Source: Dethiobacter sp. (lineage in GTDB: Bacteria > Bacillota > Dethiobacteria > Dethiobacterales > Dethiobacteraceae). Taken from it: a stretch of 38,672 nt of DNA. Location of the stretch: the NCBI GenBank assembly GCA_018335875.1, contig JAGXRN010000027.1:1-38672 (forward strand), in the 5' to 3' direction. Position 1 is the first letter of the stretch; every line of letters begins with the position of its first letter. The translations under genes were made by a program, and so were the position numbers. Below, one piece after another: positions 14,984 through 23,036 of this stretch. The notes beneath the pieces are model-generated. The model did not search any database and was not told where the DNA came from. It saw only the letters and a program-made list of their open reading frames with translations.

Positions 14984-15721
14984 TCAGGCAGAGTTTTGAA
15001 GTATTGCTGCAATCTTAGCCAACACTTCACCCGAGGAAGTGTGCATAACGTGCACAGCCCTGCCGTCAAGTGGTGTGGGCATTTTATTGATGATTACCAG
15101 TTTATCAGCCAGGCGCGGCATATCAGCAGCGGGGTAGACAGCGAGGCTGCTTCCCACAACCAGCATCAGGTCACACCCAAACGACAGGTCGTCAAGGGCG
15201 CTCAGGTAGTCGTCGGCCATCTGGTCGCCAAAAAGGACAATATCAGGGCGCAGCGGTTTTTCGCACGCCTCGCAAAGCGGCGGAATAATATCCCGGTCCA
15301 ACTGCTCAAGCAGCACATTAAACTCAAAATGCGAACGGCACGACGTGCAGCGGCAGGTACGGATATGGCCATGGACCTCGTAAATTTTACGGGAGCCCGC
15401 TTTGTAATGGAGATTGTCAATATTCTGCGTGATAAGCCCCGACAGCAGGCCCATTTCCTCCATGGCTGCCAGTGCATAGTGCCCTGGGTTTGGCACTGCC
15501 TGCAAAAGTTGTTTGTAGCGTGTGAATCCATTGCGCCAAAAAAGCTCAGGGCTGTTCATAAGCACATCTGACGTGGCATATTTAGTCGGGTCAACCTTTT
15601 CCCACAACCCGCTGCCGGGAGTGCGAAAATCCGGGATTCCGCTTTCTGTGGAGATACCGGCGCCTGTAAATGCAAAACAGCGCTTGCTCTCCTTGATCAA
15701 CCGGGCAATTTTTTCCTCCAT
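14984..15721 (-). CDS. Sir2-family NAD-dependent protein deacylase
   Basis: A 245-residue sirtuin. NAD-binding motif FTGAGISTESGIPDFR (18-33), TQNIDNLH, catalytic His in VHGHI, and a structural zinc site with two Cys pairs (CTSC and CEAC). It removes acetyl or other acyl groups from lysines using NAD; in bacteria AMP-forming acetyl-CoA synthetases are a common target, and two acyl-CoA synthetases are encoded in this window. GGAGGG precedes ATG at 15721. First gene of a two-gene unit with the SDH proteinase. Confidence 0.94.
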   Translation of the reverse strand: MEEKIARLIKESKRCFAFTGAGISTESGIPDFRTPGSGLWEKVDPTKYATSDVLMNSPELFWRNGFTRYKQLLQAVPNPGHYALAAMEEMGLLSGLITQNIDNLHYKAGSRKIYEVHGHIRTCRCTSCRSHFEFNVLLEQLDRDIIPPLCEACEKPLRPDIVLFGDQMADDYLSALDDLSFGCDLMLVVGSSLAVYPAADMPRLADKLVIINKMPTPLDGRAVHVMHTSSGEVLAKIAAILQNSA

Positions 15722-15739
15722 AGAAACTCCCTCCTATTT

Positions 15740-15872
15740 CTATAGTATATAACTGTCGCCCGCAGCAGCAGCCTCCACGGCTTTGTATATCCCCTTAGCC
15801 TCAGCCAGTGCCGGAGCAAGACTCCCCGGCAGCAGGATACGGGCCAAAGCAGCCAAGAACTGTAAGCCGCAT
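15740..15872 (-). pseudogene. Metallo-beta-lactamase-fold hydrolase remnant
   Basis: An intact start with a good ribosome binding site (AGAGGTGA) begins MRLTVLGCFGPYPAAGES, the typical N-terminus of MBL-fold hydrolases of the RNase Z/arylsulfatase-like group. The frame stops after 23 codons. In another frame the sequence goes on as LAEAKGIYKAVEAAAAG and stops at 15740, which could be the C-terminal tail. The metal-binding core is deleted. Confidence 0.65.
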
Positions 15873-16125
15873 TATTTTCACCTCTGAATATTTTTATACC
15901 GGTAGGAAATTATAACGCTTTGCAACTTGCAAAGCTACAGCGGAGACCGGCACTGAAACGCGCGCGTTGAGGGAACCGAATTAGCGCGCCTTTCTAGTAT
16001 CTATATTCTACCGCACCGCTCTGCTTTTTCTTCTTCAAATTAATAAAATTACCTGCATTGCATATTCTTTTTTTCTTTATCAAATACTAGGAAAGTAAAA
16101 ATACGTTTTAAAAAGGAGGGAAACT
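15873..16125. other. Intergenic region with a perfect inverted repeat
   Basis: No gene seen. A perfect inverted repeat, GCTTTGCAA-C-TTGCAAAGC, lies at 15917-15935, and GCGC-rich half-repeats at about 15960-15990. A CATATTCT motif near 16059 resembles a mother-cell sigma-K -10 box, but no matching -35 is clear. Confidence 0.4.
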
Positions 16126-16326
16126 ATGCATCACCTGACGCAGCGTGAACTGTTGTACTTAGAGGACTTCCTCAAAAATGAGCAGCTTAACTACAAGTCA
16201 ATGACATTTTTTGCTGAACAGTGTACAGACCAGTCCATCAAGCAGCTCTGCCAGGATGCAGCGCAGACTGCAAAGCAGAATTACCAGACCATGGTAAAGC
16301 ACATCAATACCGGTACACTTCAATAA
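16126..16326 (+). CDS. CotF-like small spore coat protein
   Basis: A 66-residue all-helical protein, LTQRELLYLEDFLKNEQLNYKSMTFFAEQCTDQSIKQLCQDAAQ, that follows the ferritin-like helix pattern of the CotF/COG5577 family. These proteins are spore-coat components or relatives. AAAAGGAGG precedes the ATG. It lies 21 nt upstream of a longer family member, and together they would make a heteromeric coat unit. Family assignment is by pattern only. Confidence 0.7.
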   Translation: MHHLTQRELLYLEDFLKNEQLNYKSMTFFAEQCTDQSIKQLCQDAAQTAKQNYQTMVKHINTGTLQ

Positions 16327-16347
16327 TCTATCATAAGGAGGGAAATT

Positions 16348-16620
16348 ATGCCCACACAAAAACTTACCGATCAGGATATTGCTCAATGTCTTTTAAAAGA
16401 CCAAAAATTTATGTGCGATATGATTAACGGCTCAATCCTTGAAGCACAGAGCGAAAACCTGCGCCGCGATTGGACAACCTGCCTGCAAAACTCCTATCGA
16501 ATTCAAAAGCAGGTATTTGACGCCATGAACCAAAAAGGTTGGTACCAGCCGGCAAAAGCAAATCAGCAGCAGCTGACCCAGGCACAATCTCAGTTTAATA
16601 TGCAGCAAATGCAGCAGTAA
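16348..16620 (+). CDS. CotF-family spore coat protein
   Basis: Ninety residues. The helical core (LTDQDIAQCLLKDQKFMCD, then SENLRRDWTTCLQNSYRIQKQVFDAMNQKGWYQPAKA) matches the CotF family; the KGWYQP motif is a hallmark of its C-terminal helix end. A Gln/Met-rich tail follows. AAGGAGG lies before the ATG. Operon with the preceding gene, closed by the terminator at 16622. Confidence 0.82.
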   Translation: MPTQKLTDQDIAQCLLKDQKFMCDMINGSILEAQSENLRRDWTTCLQNSYRIQKQVFDAMNQKGWYQPAKANQQQLTQAQSQFNMQQMQQ

Positions 16621-16621
16621 A

Positions 16622-16649
16622 AGAAAGGGCGCTGCCCTTTCTTTTTTTT
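16622..16649 (+). terminator. Rho-independent terminator of the coat operon
   Basis: Stem AGAAAGGGC/GCCCTTTCT, loop GCT, then seven or eight T. Confidence 0.92.
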
Positions 16650-16753
16650 GAAGTTTTCTCTTCCTCAACTGCCAAAGATTAAGTGTAAATTTTTTATTGC
16701 TTAGTAAATACTAAAACAAGTGAAATCTAATTTTCTCAAGGGGGTGCAACCAG

Positions 16754-16924
16754 ATGACCTTTTATCCGGAGCCCTGGAACCCTGAGAACCGTAATGATGA
16801 TGTGGAGATTGCTGAAGATATGTCTGCCATGGAAGCTTTGGATCCACCGTTTGAACCAGCCGGAAACAGGCAAACATCTCTGTTTAGGCGTTACTGGGAA
16901 AGGCTGTTGCGCAACAACAGGTGA
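16754..16924 (+). CDS. Small acidic protein ahead of an ATP-grasp enzyme
   Basis: A 56-residue frame from ATG 16754, with GGGGGTG upstream. It begins MTFYPEPWNPENRNDD, has an acidic middle and a basic end (LFRRYWERLLRNNR). It ends 6 nt before the next gene, so translation is probably coupled. No family recognised. It could be a ribosomally made partner or substrate of the ATP-grasp protein, but this is inference from position alone. Confidence 0.5.
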   Translation: MTFYPEPWNPENRNDDVEIAEDMSAMEALDPPFEPAGNRQTSLFRRYWERLLRNNR

Positions 16925-16930
16925 TAGAAT

Positions 16931-17983
16931 ATGCCTGAAATCTGCATAGCCGTCCATAACGGAATGCTGTCTGCGGCACTTGCCGTCCGGGATCTCAATC
17001 ATTATTACAGCCCTGTCGATACGAAGGCTATCCGGGAAAGGAAATACCAGGCCTGGGAGACAACATACCCGGCCTGGTATCTTTTCGGATCAGTTGCAAA
17101 AAACACTGCCGGCCTGGTAGAGCTTTACTCGCGTCAAGGGTTCGCTGTCTCATTATGCCCGCAAAGCGAGCTTGAACTGCAGCTAAATGCCGGACTGGCC
17201 CTGCTTGATGTGCAGTTTTGCACATTGGATGATTCACTTTGCCGGAAATTTACAGCTGCCAACACAAAAATCTCAGGCTATCTGCCTGCCATATTGGCAG
17301 GCAAAAACAAACAAACCAGCGAGTTTTACAGGCAAGGCCTATCTCTTTTCCTGCCGACACAAAAAAGCTATACATATAAGAGCGAACCTCTCCTGCCGGA
17401 TTCGCAAAGCGAGGTCTGGATTGTAAAAGACGCAATTGGCTCCGACTGCCGGGGCACAGACGGGCTCCCTTATACAGTCTGGAAAAAAGACGCCCTGGCC
17501 GATGCACTGCCCGGCTTTCTTGCTGCTTTGCCTGCGGGCAGGGAGCTGGTTATCAGCGAATTTATTCATACAAGCGACCCTTATGCCGGATTGGCTGACC
17601 ATGTTGTCCACAAAATGCATTTTTTTTCGTCCTGTGATGGAAGTGGCTTTGCTGTCAGGCCGTACGGAAGCAATTGCCAGAAAATAATCTGCGGCTGCAA
17701 CCATTCCCTGCTCCAAGATAAAAGCTTCCTTCCTCTTAAAAAATACATCGGCCAGCGCCATTATACCACAGGCCATGTGGAGCAAACCGAATACTTCAAC
17801 AGATTTCTGGCGGGACTTGAGTTTATGGCAGGGAGCAGGCTTATTTTTTCAGTTGATTTTATCATCCCCCCTGATGGCATCCCCCGTTATCTGGAAAGCA
17901 ATAAACTGGCGGCCACTTTTGCCGAAAGTTTTGACTCCTCCCGGCCTCCGCTAATTGATGCCTACCCTTTTCTCCCTTTATAA
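16931..17983 (+). CDS. ATP-grasp-like ligase, unassigned
   Basis: A 350-residue protein. The C-terminal half shows ATP-grasp features: VWIVKDAIGSDCRGTDG (ATP-binding Lys and glycine loop, about 160-177), ELVISEFIHTSD (adenine hinge) and FSVDFIIPPDGIPRYLESNKLA (metal-binding Asp ... Glu-x-Asn). The N-terminal half, about 150 residues with several Cys, is not recognised. ATP-grasp enzymes join a carboxylate to an amine or thiol through an acyl phosphate. The location next to spore-coat-like genes suggests, without proving, a role in spore surface modification, as for YheC/YheD-type proteins. No clear ribosome binding site: coupled to the small upstream gene. Confidence 0.65.
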   Translation: MPEICIAVHNGMLSAALAVRDLNHYYSPVDTKAIRERKYQAWETTYPAWYLFGSVAKNTAGLVELYSRQGFAVSLCPQSELELQLNAGLALLDVQFCTLDDSLCRKFTAANTKISGYLPAILAGKNKQTSEFYRQGLSLFLPTQKSYTYKSEPLLPDSQSEVWIVKDAIGSDCRGTDGLPYTVWKKDALADALPGFLAALPAGRELVISEFIHTSDPYAGLADHVVHKMHFFSSCDGSGFAVRPYGSNCQKIICGCNHSLLQDKSFLPLKKYIGQRHYTTGHVEQTEYFNRFLAGLEFMAGSRLIFSVDFIIPPDGIPRYLESNKLAATFAESFDSSRPPLIDAYPFLPL

Positions 17984-17989
17984 TACAAA

Positions 17990-18018
17990 GTTCGGGCTGT
18001 TTGTCGCAGCCCGGACTT
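17990..18018. terminator. Bidirectional terminator between convergent genes
   Basis: Stem AGTTCGGGCTG/CAGCCCGGACT with a TTTGTCG loop. It lies between the ATP-grasp gene (plus) and the acyl-CoA synthetase (minus), with T-rich flanks on both sides. Confidence 0.72.
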
Positions 18019-18021
18019 ATT

Positions 18022-19677
18022 TTATGAAGCTGTACCTTCTTCAGTCATTTTTAGCATTTTCTTTTGCTTTTCCGCGTCGCGCAGCTCAATGCGGCGAATC
18101 TTGCCACTGATGGTCTTTGGCAGGCTTTCCACAAACTCAATTTCGCGCGGATATTTATATGGTGCTGTAACTTTTTTTACAAAGTCCTGAATCTCTTTAA
18201 CCAGTTCAGGTGAACCCTGATAGCCCGGTGCCAGGATTACAAACGCCTTTACAATTTCACCGCGCACTTCATCGGGGCTTGCCACCACTGCCGACTCGGC
18301 AACTGCGGGGTGCTCAATCAGCGCGCTTTCTACTTCAAAGGGTCCTATCCTGTAGCCGGAGGTGAGGATAACATCATCGGCGCGGCCCACAAACCAGATG
18401 TAATCATCTTCATCCTTAATGCCACGGTCCCCGGTCACATACCAGTCGCCACGGTAGGTGGCAGCAGTGCGCTCCGGCTCATTATAATATTCCTTGAAAA
18501 GGCCGACAGGCCGCACAGGCTTCACCCTTACTGCGATATCCCCTTCCTGTCCTGCCGGTGCTTCATTACCTTCATCATCAATGATGCCGATATAAAAAGT
18601 GGGGCTCATTTTACCCATGGACCCGGGACGCACTTCGTTGCAGGGGAAGTTGGCAACCAAAAGCACTGTCTCTGTCTGGCCGTAACCGTCATAGATGGTG
18701 TTGCCGGTGGCTTCTTTCCAGACATTGATAACCTCGGGGTTTAGTGGTTCGCCGGCGGCAACACAGTGCCGCAGGGCCTTAAATGTATATTTTGTAAGGT
18801 CTTCCTGCACAAACACCCTGTAGGCGGTTGGAGGCCCGCACAATGTTGTAATCGGGTATTTATCAATCATGCCGAGCACCTGTTTGCCGTCAAATTTGCC
18901 CGGAGAGTTATGGGCAAACACTGCTGCGCCACAGTTCCAGGGACCAAAGTAACTGCTCCAGGCGGCTTTGGCCCACCCGGTGTCTGACAGATTCCAGTGA
19001 ATATCATCGGGAGTAAGGTCAAGCCAGAATTTGCCGGTGATTGTATGACCGATGCCGTATGTTGCATGGGTGTGCACAGTCATCTTTGGCATGCCGGTGG
19101 TGCCGGATGTGAAGTAAAGTATTGACTGCGTGTCGCAGGTTGTAGCGGCGGCCTCAAAATCGTCCGCGGCCTTTTCGACTTCTTCGTCAAAAGAAAGCCA
19201 GCCTTCACGGCTGCCGACCACTATTTTAGTAGTCAGTGTCGGGCATTTGTCTGCCACAGCGTCAACTTTGGCGGCATTGCCCTCATCGCAGATCATCGCC
19301 ACAGCACCCGATGATTCAAACCGGTACTGGATATCTTTCGGTGTCAGCTGTCCTGTACCGGGAGAAACAATGACCCCCGAACGCAGGCAGGCCAGAATGG
19401 AAATCCACCAGGCAGGCAGGCGCCCCAAGATGACGATGACTTTGTCGCCTTCTTTGATATTGTTGGCGCTGAATACATTGGCAAGCTTTTTAGATAGCCT
19501 TGTCATCTCGGCAAAAGTAAACTTCTCCTCGTTGCCAAAATCATCCACTACCCACAATGCCAGTTTGCCCCGATCCTCACCCCACTTGTCAAATGTGTCC
19601 CTGGCCCAGTTGAAATCTGCCGGCACTTCGAACTTGAAGTCAGCATAGGTTTGTTCATAATTCTTCATGTTTCCCAA
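18022..19677 (-). CDS. AMP-forming acyl-CoA synthetase (AcsM-like)
   Basis: A 551-residue adenylate-forming enzyme that activates a carboxylic acid to acyl-AMP and then acyl-CoA. Motifs: YFTSGTTGMPKM (P-loop), DGYGQTET (A5), WYVTGDRGIKDEDDYIWFVGRADD (A7-A8) and PKTISGKIRR with the catalytic Lys close to the C-terminus. The size and N-terminal FNWARDTFDKW fit the medium-chain/acetyl group of Firmicutes and archaea rather than long-chain FadD. The catalytic Lys is the usual target of acetylation control, and a Sir2 gene lies 2.3 kb away. TTG at 19677 has AAGGAGTGA 10 nt upstream; ATG at 19668 would be too far from it. Confidence 0.9.
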   Translation of the reverse strand: MGNMKNYEQTYADFKFEVPADFNWARDTFDKWGEDRGKLALWVVDDFGNEEKFTFAEMTRLSKKLANVFSANNIKEGDKVIVILGRLPAWWISILACLRSGVIVSPGTGQLTPKDIQYRFESSGAVAMICDEGNAAKVDAVADKCPTLTTKIVVGSREGWLSFDEEVEKAADDFEAAATTCDTQSILYFTSGTTGMPKMTVHTHATYGIGHTITGKFWLDLTPDDIHWNLSDTGWAKAAWSSYFGPWNCGAAVFAHNSPGKFDGKQVLGMIDKYPITTLCGPPTAYRVFVQEDLTKYTFKALRHCVAAGEPLNPEVINVWKEATGNTIYDGYGQTETVLLVANFPCNEVRPGSMGKMSPTFYIGIIDDEGNEAPAGQEGDIAVRVKPVRPVGLFKEYYNEPERTAATYRGDWYVTGDRGIKDEDDYIWFVGRADDVILTSGYRIGPFEVESALIEHPAVAESAVVASPDEVRGEIVKAFVILAPGYQGSPELVKEIQDFVKKVTAPYKYPREIEFVESLPKTISGKIRRIELRDAEKQKKMLKMTEEGTAS

Positions 19678-19985
19678 AAATTATCACTCCTTTTTTTCTA
19701 ATGAGACAAAACAGCACAAAAAAACGCTGATCCCCCCGTCTGAACAAGTAAACTGATAACAGTATTTTATGAATGGTTTATATCTTTTTAATTCTGTTAA
19801 TTTTCCCACAAATGATGCCAAAAAAAGCGCATAAAGTCATTCCTGCATGTAAAGTGTACATTGACATCAAAATATCTATTCGCCGCTTCCCGGAAAAATC
19901 CTTCCTGTCCTAAAATTTTCTATGCTGATAAAAACTTTTCAGATTGTAAACAATATAGTAACAAAATGAAGGGAAGTGTCGATAA
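19678..19985. other. Intergenic region between divergent genes
   Basis: AT-rich and without a supported gene. It must hold the promoters for the synthetase (minus) and the small helical protein (plus). A TTGACA occurs at about 19859, but no convincing -10 follows. Confidence 0.4.
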
Positions 19986-20174
19986 ATGCCAAGCAATATT
20001 CAATATCTGGTGGAAGAAACAATCAAAAAATGCCAGAGTTCGGCAGCCGATATGCGCACAGCCGCTCACACCACTGACAACAATGCAGCACGGAATTCTT
20101 TTGAACAGACAGCGCAGCAGCTGGAAGAATGTGTGCAAAAATGCCGCAGCGCCCTCAACCAACTTGTTAAATAA
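19986..20174 (+). CDS. Small helical protein, DUF1657-like
   Basis: Sixty-two residues: IQYLVEETIKKCQSSAADMR, then HTTDNNAARNSFEQTAQQLEECVQKC. The two-helix pattern with a conserved N-xA-x-F/Y-x-x-x-A-x-x-LE core resembles DUF1657 proteins of spore formers, often linked to spore genes. The ribosome binding site is weak and distant (AAGGGAAG about 10-15 nt away). Moderate support only. It lies just upstream of a second ATP-grasp gene. Confidence 0.5.
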   Translation: MPSNIQYLVEETIKKCQSSAADMRTAAHTTDNNAARNSFEQTAQQLEECVQKCRSALNQLVK

Positions 20175-20258
20175 GACAGGTCGAAATAGGTGGAAAACAG
20201 TTGCATTTGCCCGAACCCTGTTTTATAATTTTCTTACCATACAGAGGGAGGGCTTTTT

Positions 20259-21476
20259 TTGCACATAACACCCGTGGTATTTCTTGGCGCCAACTATTAT
20301 ACAGGCCTAAGCGGTATTCGAACTCTTGGCCGCCGCGGCATTGGCGTGATTGCACTTGATTATGATTTTTCAACCGCTTACGGCTTGGTTTCACGCTATG
20401 TCCAGCGCCGCCTTCTCTGCCCCAATGTAAATACTCAGGAACATGAACTTGTAGACTTCCTAATTAAGTTGGCTTGTGACCTGGGCACAAAACCTGTGCT
20501 CATACCATCCCACGACGCCTACGCTCTCATGATCAGCAGGCACAGTGAAATACTGTCGCAGCATTATCTTTTTCACCACACTGCACAGGGCCTGCTGGAA
20601 CAAATAGTTGACAAGAAAAGCCTTTACGTCTTAGCCTGTGAACACAACATGAGGATGCCTCTGACCCTCTTTCCCGCCGACAGTGAAGAGGACGAAGCAG
20701 CTGCCGCAGAAATGACCTATCCCTGCCTGGTTAAACCCTCAATTTCCCACCTTTTTGTCAAAGTGTTCAGACGTAAACTTTTTATTGCCAATAACCGAAA
20801 GGAGCTTCATGAGGCTCTACGCCTTTCCAGGGAAGCCAACCTTGATGTGATGGTACAGCAGTTGATTCCCGGCTTTGATGACAGGATGTTTGTCCTTGAT
20901 GTCTTCATAGACCAAGCAGGGCAAGCCACCCATACCATGACTGCACAAAAGCTACGACAGTTTCCCGCCAATTTCGGTTCTTCCACTCTGACGCACCAAT
21001 ACCCCGTTCCGGAATTGCTGGAACCGGGGGTTTCTTTCCTGCAGCGCATCGGCTATCGCGGCTACTGCGAAATAGAATTTAAGCGTCACCAGGAAAGCGA
21101 AGAGTTCTATATGATAGAGATAAATGCCAGGCTCAGCACTCTCAACTCACTATTTGACGCCTGCGGCATAGAATATCCGTACATTATGTACCGCGACCTC
21201 ACCGGTGACCCGCTGCCGCCTGTAAACCTTGACAAACATCTGAATTACGCTTTTTACCATTTTTATGAAGATATATTTTCAGTCCGCCAATACCTGAGGA
21301 CAAAACAGCTGACATGGAAACAAGTTGTAAAACCGTTTTTTGCCCACAGAAAAGTCTATGCAGTATGGTCGCTTGATGACCCTCTGCCATCATTATTCTT
21401 CTTCAAACTTATTTTTGCTAAGGCCTGGCGAAAAATCACATCTCCTTTTAAACCCAAAGGCCCACAGAAAGCATAA
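20259..21476 (+). CDS. ATP-grasp carboxylate-amine ligase (COG3919-like)
   Basis: A 405-residue protein. N-terminal pre-ATP-grasp region (VVFLGANYYTGLSGIRTLGRRG), central YPCLVKPSISH (ATP-binding Lys), VMVQQLIPGFDDRMF (hinge) and C-terminal CEIEFKRHQESEEFYMIEINARLS (metal-binding Glu and Glu-x-Asn). This set and length fit COG3919-type ligases, the group that includes D-aspartate ligase of Gram-positive cell walls. The amino acid or other acceptor is unknown. Start TTG at 20259 with GGGAGGG upstream. Followed by a strong terminator. Confidence 0.78.
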   Translation: MHITPVVFLGANYYTGLSGIRTLGRRGIGVIALDYDFSTAYGLVSRYVQRRLLCPNVNTQEHELVDFLIKLACDLGTKPVLIPSHDAYALMISRHSEILSQHYLFHHTAQGLLEQIVDKKSLYVLACEHNMRMPLTLFPADSEEDEAAAAEMTYPCLVKPSISHLFVKVFRRKLFIANNRKELHEALRLSREANLDVMVQQLIPGFDDRMFVLDVFIDQAGQATHTMTAQKLRQFPANFGSSTLTHQYPVPELLEPGVSFLQRIGYRGYCEIEFKRHQESEEFYMIEINARLSTLNSLFDACGIEYPYIMYRDLTGDPLPPVNLDKHLNYAFYHFYEDIFSVRQYLRTKQLTWKQVVKPFFAHRKVYAVWSLDDPLPSLFFFKLIFAKAWRKITSPFKPKGPQKA

Positions 21477-21478
21477 TT

Positions 21479-21508
21479 ATCCCGGCGTGCAAGCGCCGGG
21501 ATTTTTTT
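21479..21508 (+). terminator. Rho-independent terminator
   Basis: Stem ATCCCGGCG/CGCCGGGAT, loop TGCAAG, then seven T. Confidence 0.93.
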
Positions 21509-21609
21509 ATCTTGTCTTGGTTTTGGCAGGATGTACCACCTGTGCTATAATAAAACATACACATTGCTCTTAAATATGCCTTGAAAGGAAGTTTTCTCTG
21601 CATACACTA

Positions 21610-22707
21610 ATGCTGACAGACGACTGCACCATCCATTACGGCAGGCTGTGGGACGGCATCTCCGACACTCTGGCCGGGCCGGGAAAACTCTGTATATCAG
21701 GCGGCCATATCGGTGGGCCTCCCGCTCTCCTGCCACAGCAGGAAATTGACTTGTCACTCTTCACTCTGCTGCCGGCGCTTATCGACTGCCACCTTCACCT
21801 TGCCCTGCCTTCCGCTGAAACATCTCAATTACACAAGAGGGCTGCGGGCCTGCTCGCAAGCGGCGTGGCGGCGGTGCGTGACGCCGGCTCTCCGTTTTTT
21901 CCCCTGCCGTCCCTGCCTCCGCTTTGTGTCGCTGCCACCGGCACCGGTATTGGCCGTGCCGGCAATTATGGCGGGCAAATCGGCAAACTAACCGCCTCAA
22001 AAAAAGAAGCCGAAGGCCTGGTAGACAGCCTGGCTGCCTGTGGTGTCAGGCAGATAAAAGTGATTGCTTCCGGGATTTTCAGTTTCTCCAGCTACGGTGA
22101 GGTCGGGCCTCCATCTTTTTCAGAAGAAGAACTGAGCTCCATTGTCAGGAGGGCACAACATCACGGCCTGCCTGTCATGGCCCATGCCAGCGGAGACGAG
22201 GCCGTCCGCCGCTGCATAAAAGCAAAAGTCCACTCCATAGAACACGGTTATTTCATAACTGAAAATACCCTCCATCTCCTGGCGGAGAGCGGCATTTTCT
22301 GGGTACCCACACTCTGTCCTGTCTCGGCTTTCCTTGAGGACCATTCCCTGCTTTGCGGACAAGCATCCATTGCTGTTATACGCCGGTCACTCCACAGGCA
22401 GATGAAGCTGGTGTCCCTTGGCGCACAGCTTGGCGTAACTATTGGCGCCGGGACTGATGCCGGCGCGCCGGGAGTGACCCACGGCCCTTCACTGCACCGT
22501 GAACTGTCACTGCTGATTGAATGCGGCCTTTCCGTGCCGCAGGCCCTTCGCGCCGCCACTTCATCCGCCGCCCGCATCTGTGGCCTTGAGCGCGATATGG
22601 GAGCTGTGCTCCCCGGGAGAAAGCCCTACCTGCTTGCAGTGCGGGGCAACCCGCTTGAGAGCCTCAGCCTGCTGCCCGGCATTGAACATATCCTTCTTCC
22701 TTCATAG
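21610..22707 (+). CDS. Amidohydrolase-superfamily metal-dependent hydrolase
   Basis: A 365-residue enzyme of the imidazolonepropionase/prolidase-like amidohydrolase group. Metal ligands: DCHLHLA (two His), Lys in IKVIASG (possible carboxylated Lys), VMAHASG (His), SIEHGYF (His) and IGAGTDAGAPG (Asp). It hydrolyses C-N bonds of a small cyclic or peptide substrate that cannot be named. ATG at 21610 lies 18 nt beyond AAAGGAAG. An in-frame CTG three codons upstream has much better spacing, so a non-standard start is possible. The gene precedes a zinc-ribbon protein. Confidence 0.85.
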   Translation: MLTDDCTIHYGRLWDGISDTLAGPGKLCISGGHIGGPPALLPQQEIDLSLFTLLPALIDCHLHLALPSAETSQLHKRAAGLLASGVAAVRDAGSPFFPLPSLPPLCVAATGTGIGRAGNYGGQIGKLTASKKEAEGLVDSLAACGVRQIKVIASGIFSFSSYGEVGPPSFSEEELSSIVRRAQHHGLPVMAHASGDEAVRRCIKAKVHSIEHGYFITENTLHLLAESGIFWVPTLCPVSAFLEDHSLLCGQASIAVIRRSLHRQMKLVSLGAQLGVTIGAGTDAGAPGVTHGPSLHRELSLLIECGLSVPQALRAATSSAARICGLERDMGAVLPGRKPYLLAVRGNPLESLSLLPGIEHILLPS

Positions 22708-22757
22708 CGCTCTTTGCACTGGGCAAACTATCCGCAAAACCTAAAAGGACTGTTGGT

Positions 22758-23036
22758 ATGGAAAATATCTGCCCCTACTGCAACGGCTTTGAGACCCTTT
22801 CAATCTGCTGCCCTGCCTGCGGCAGGGTGATGGAAGACATCGGCACCCTCCAGGACTCACTTGGCCCCTACTCGCCGCACGAGGAAAACAGCCTTGTCCA
22901 TGCCCAGTATGGCTGTGTTCACCAGGTTTTCTGCCAAAACTGCCAGCAAGAATATTTTTATTCTGTCACTTCCCCATCAGGCAGTCCGCCTATGCCTGAT
23001 CATGGTATAGAGGACGGGGATAACCAGCAGTGTTAG
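22758..23036 (+). CDS. Zinc-ribbon protein, unknown
   Basis: Ninety-two residues with cysteine pairs CPYC, CCPAC and CQNC that can form two zinc knuckles, and a linker YSPHEENSLVHAQYGCVHQ. Similar short ribbon proteins are found in Clostridia, but the role is unknown. The ribosome binding site is weak (AAAGGACTG ahead of the ATG). The last 60 nt overlap the 3' end of the convergent exporter gene, which is unusual; a shorter product cannot be excluded. Confidence 0.6.
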   Translation: MENICPYCNGFETLSICCPACGRVMEDIGTLQDSLGPYSPHEENSLVHAQYGCVHQVFCQNCQQEYFYSVTSPSGSPPMPDHGIEDGDNQQC

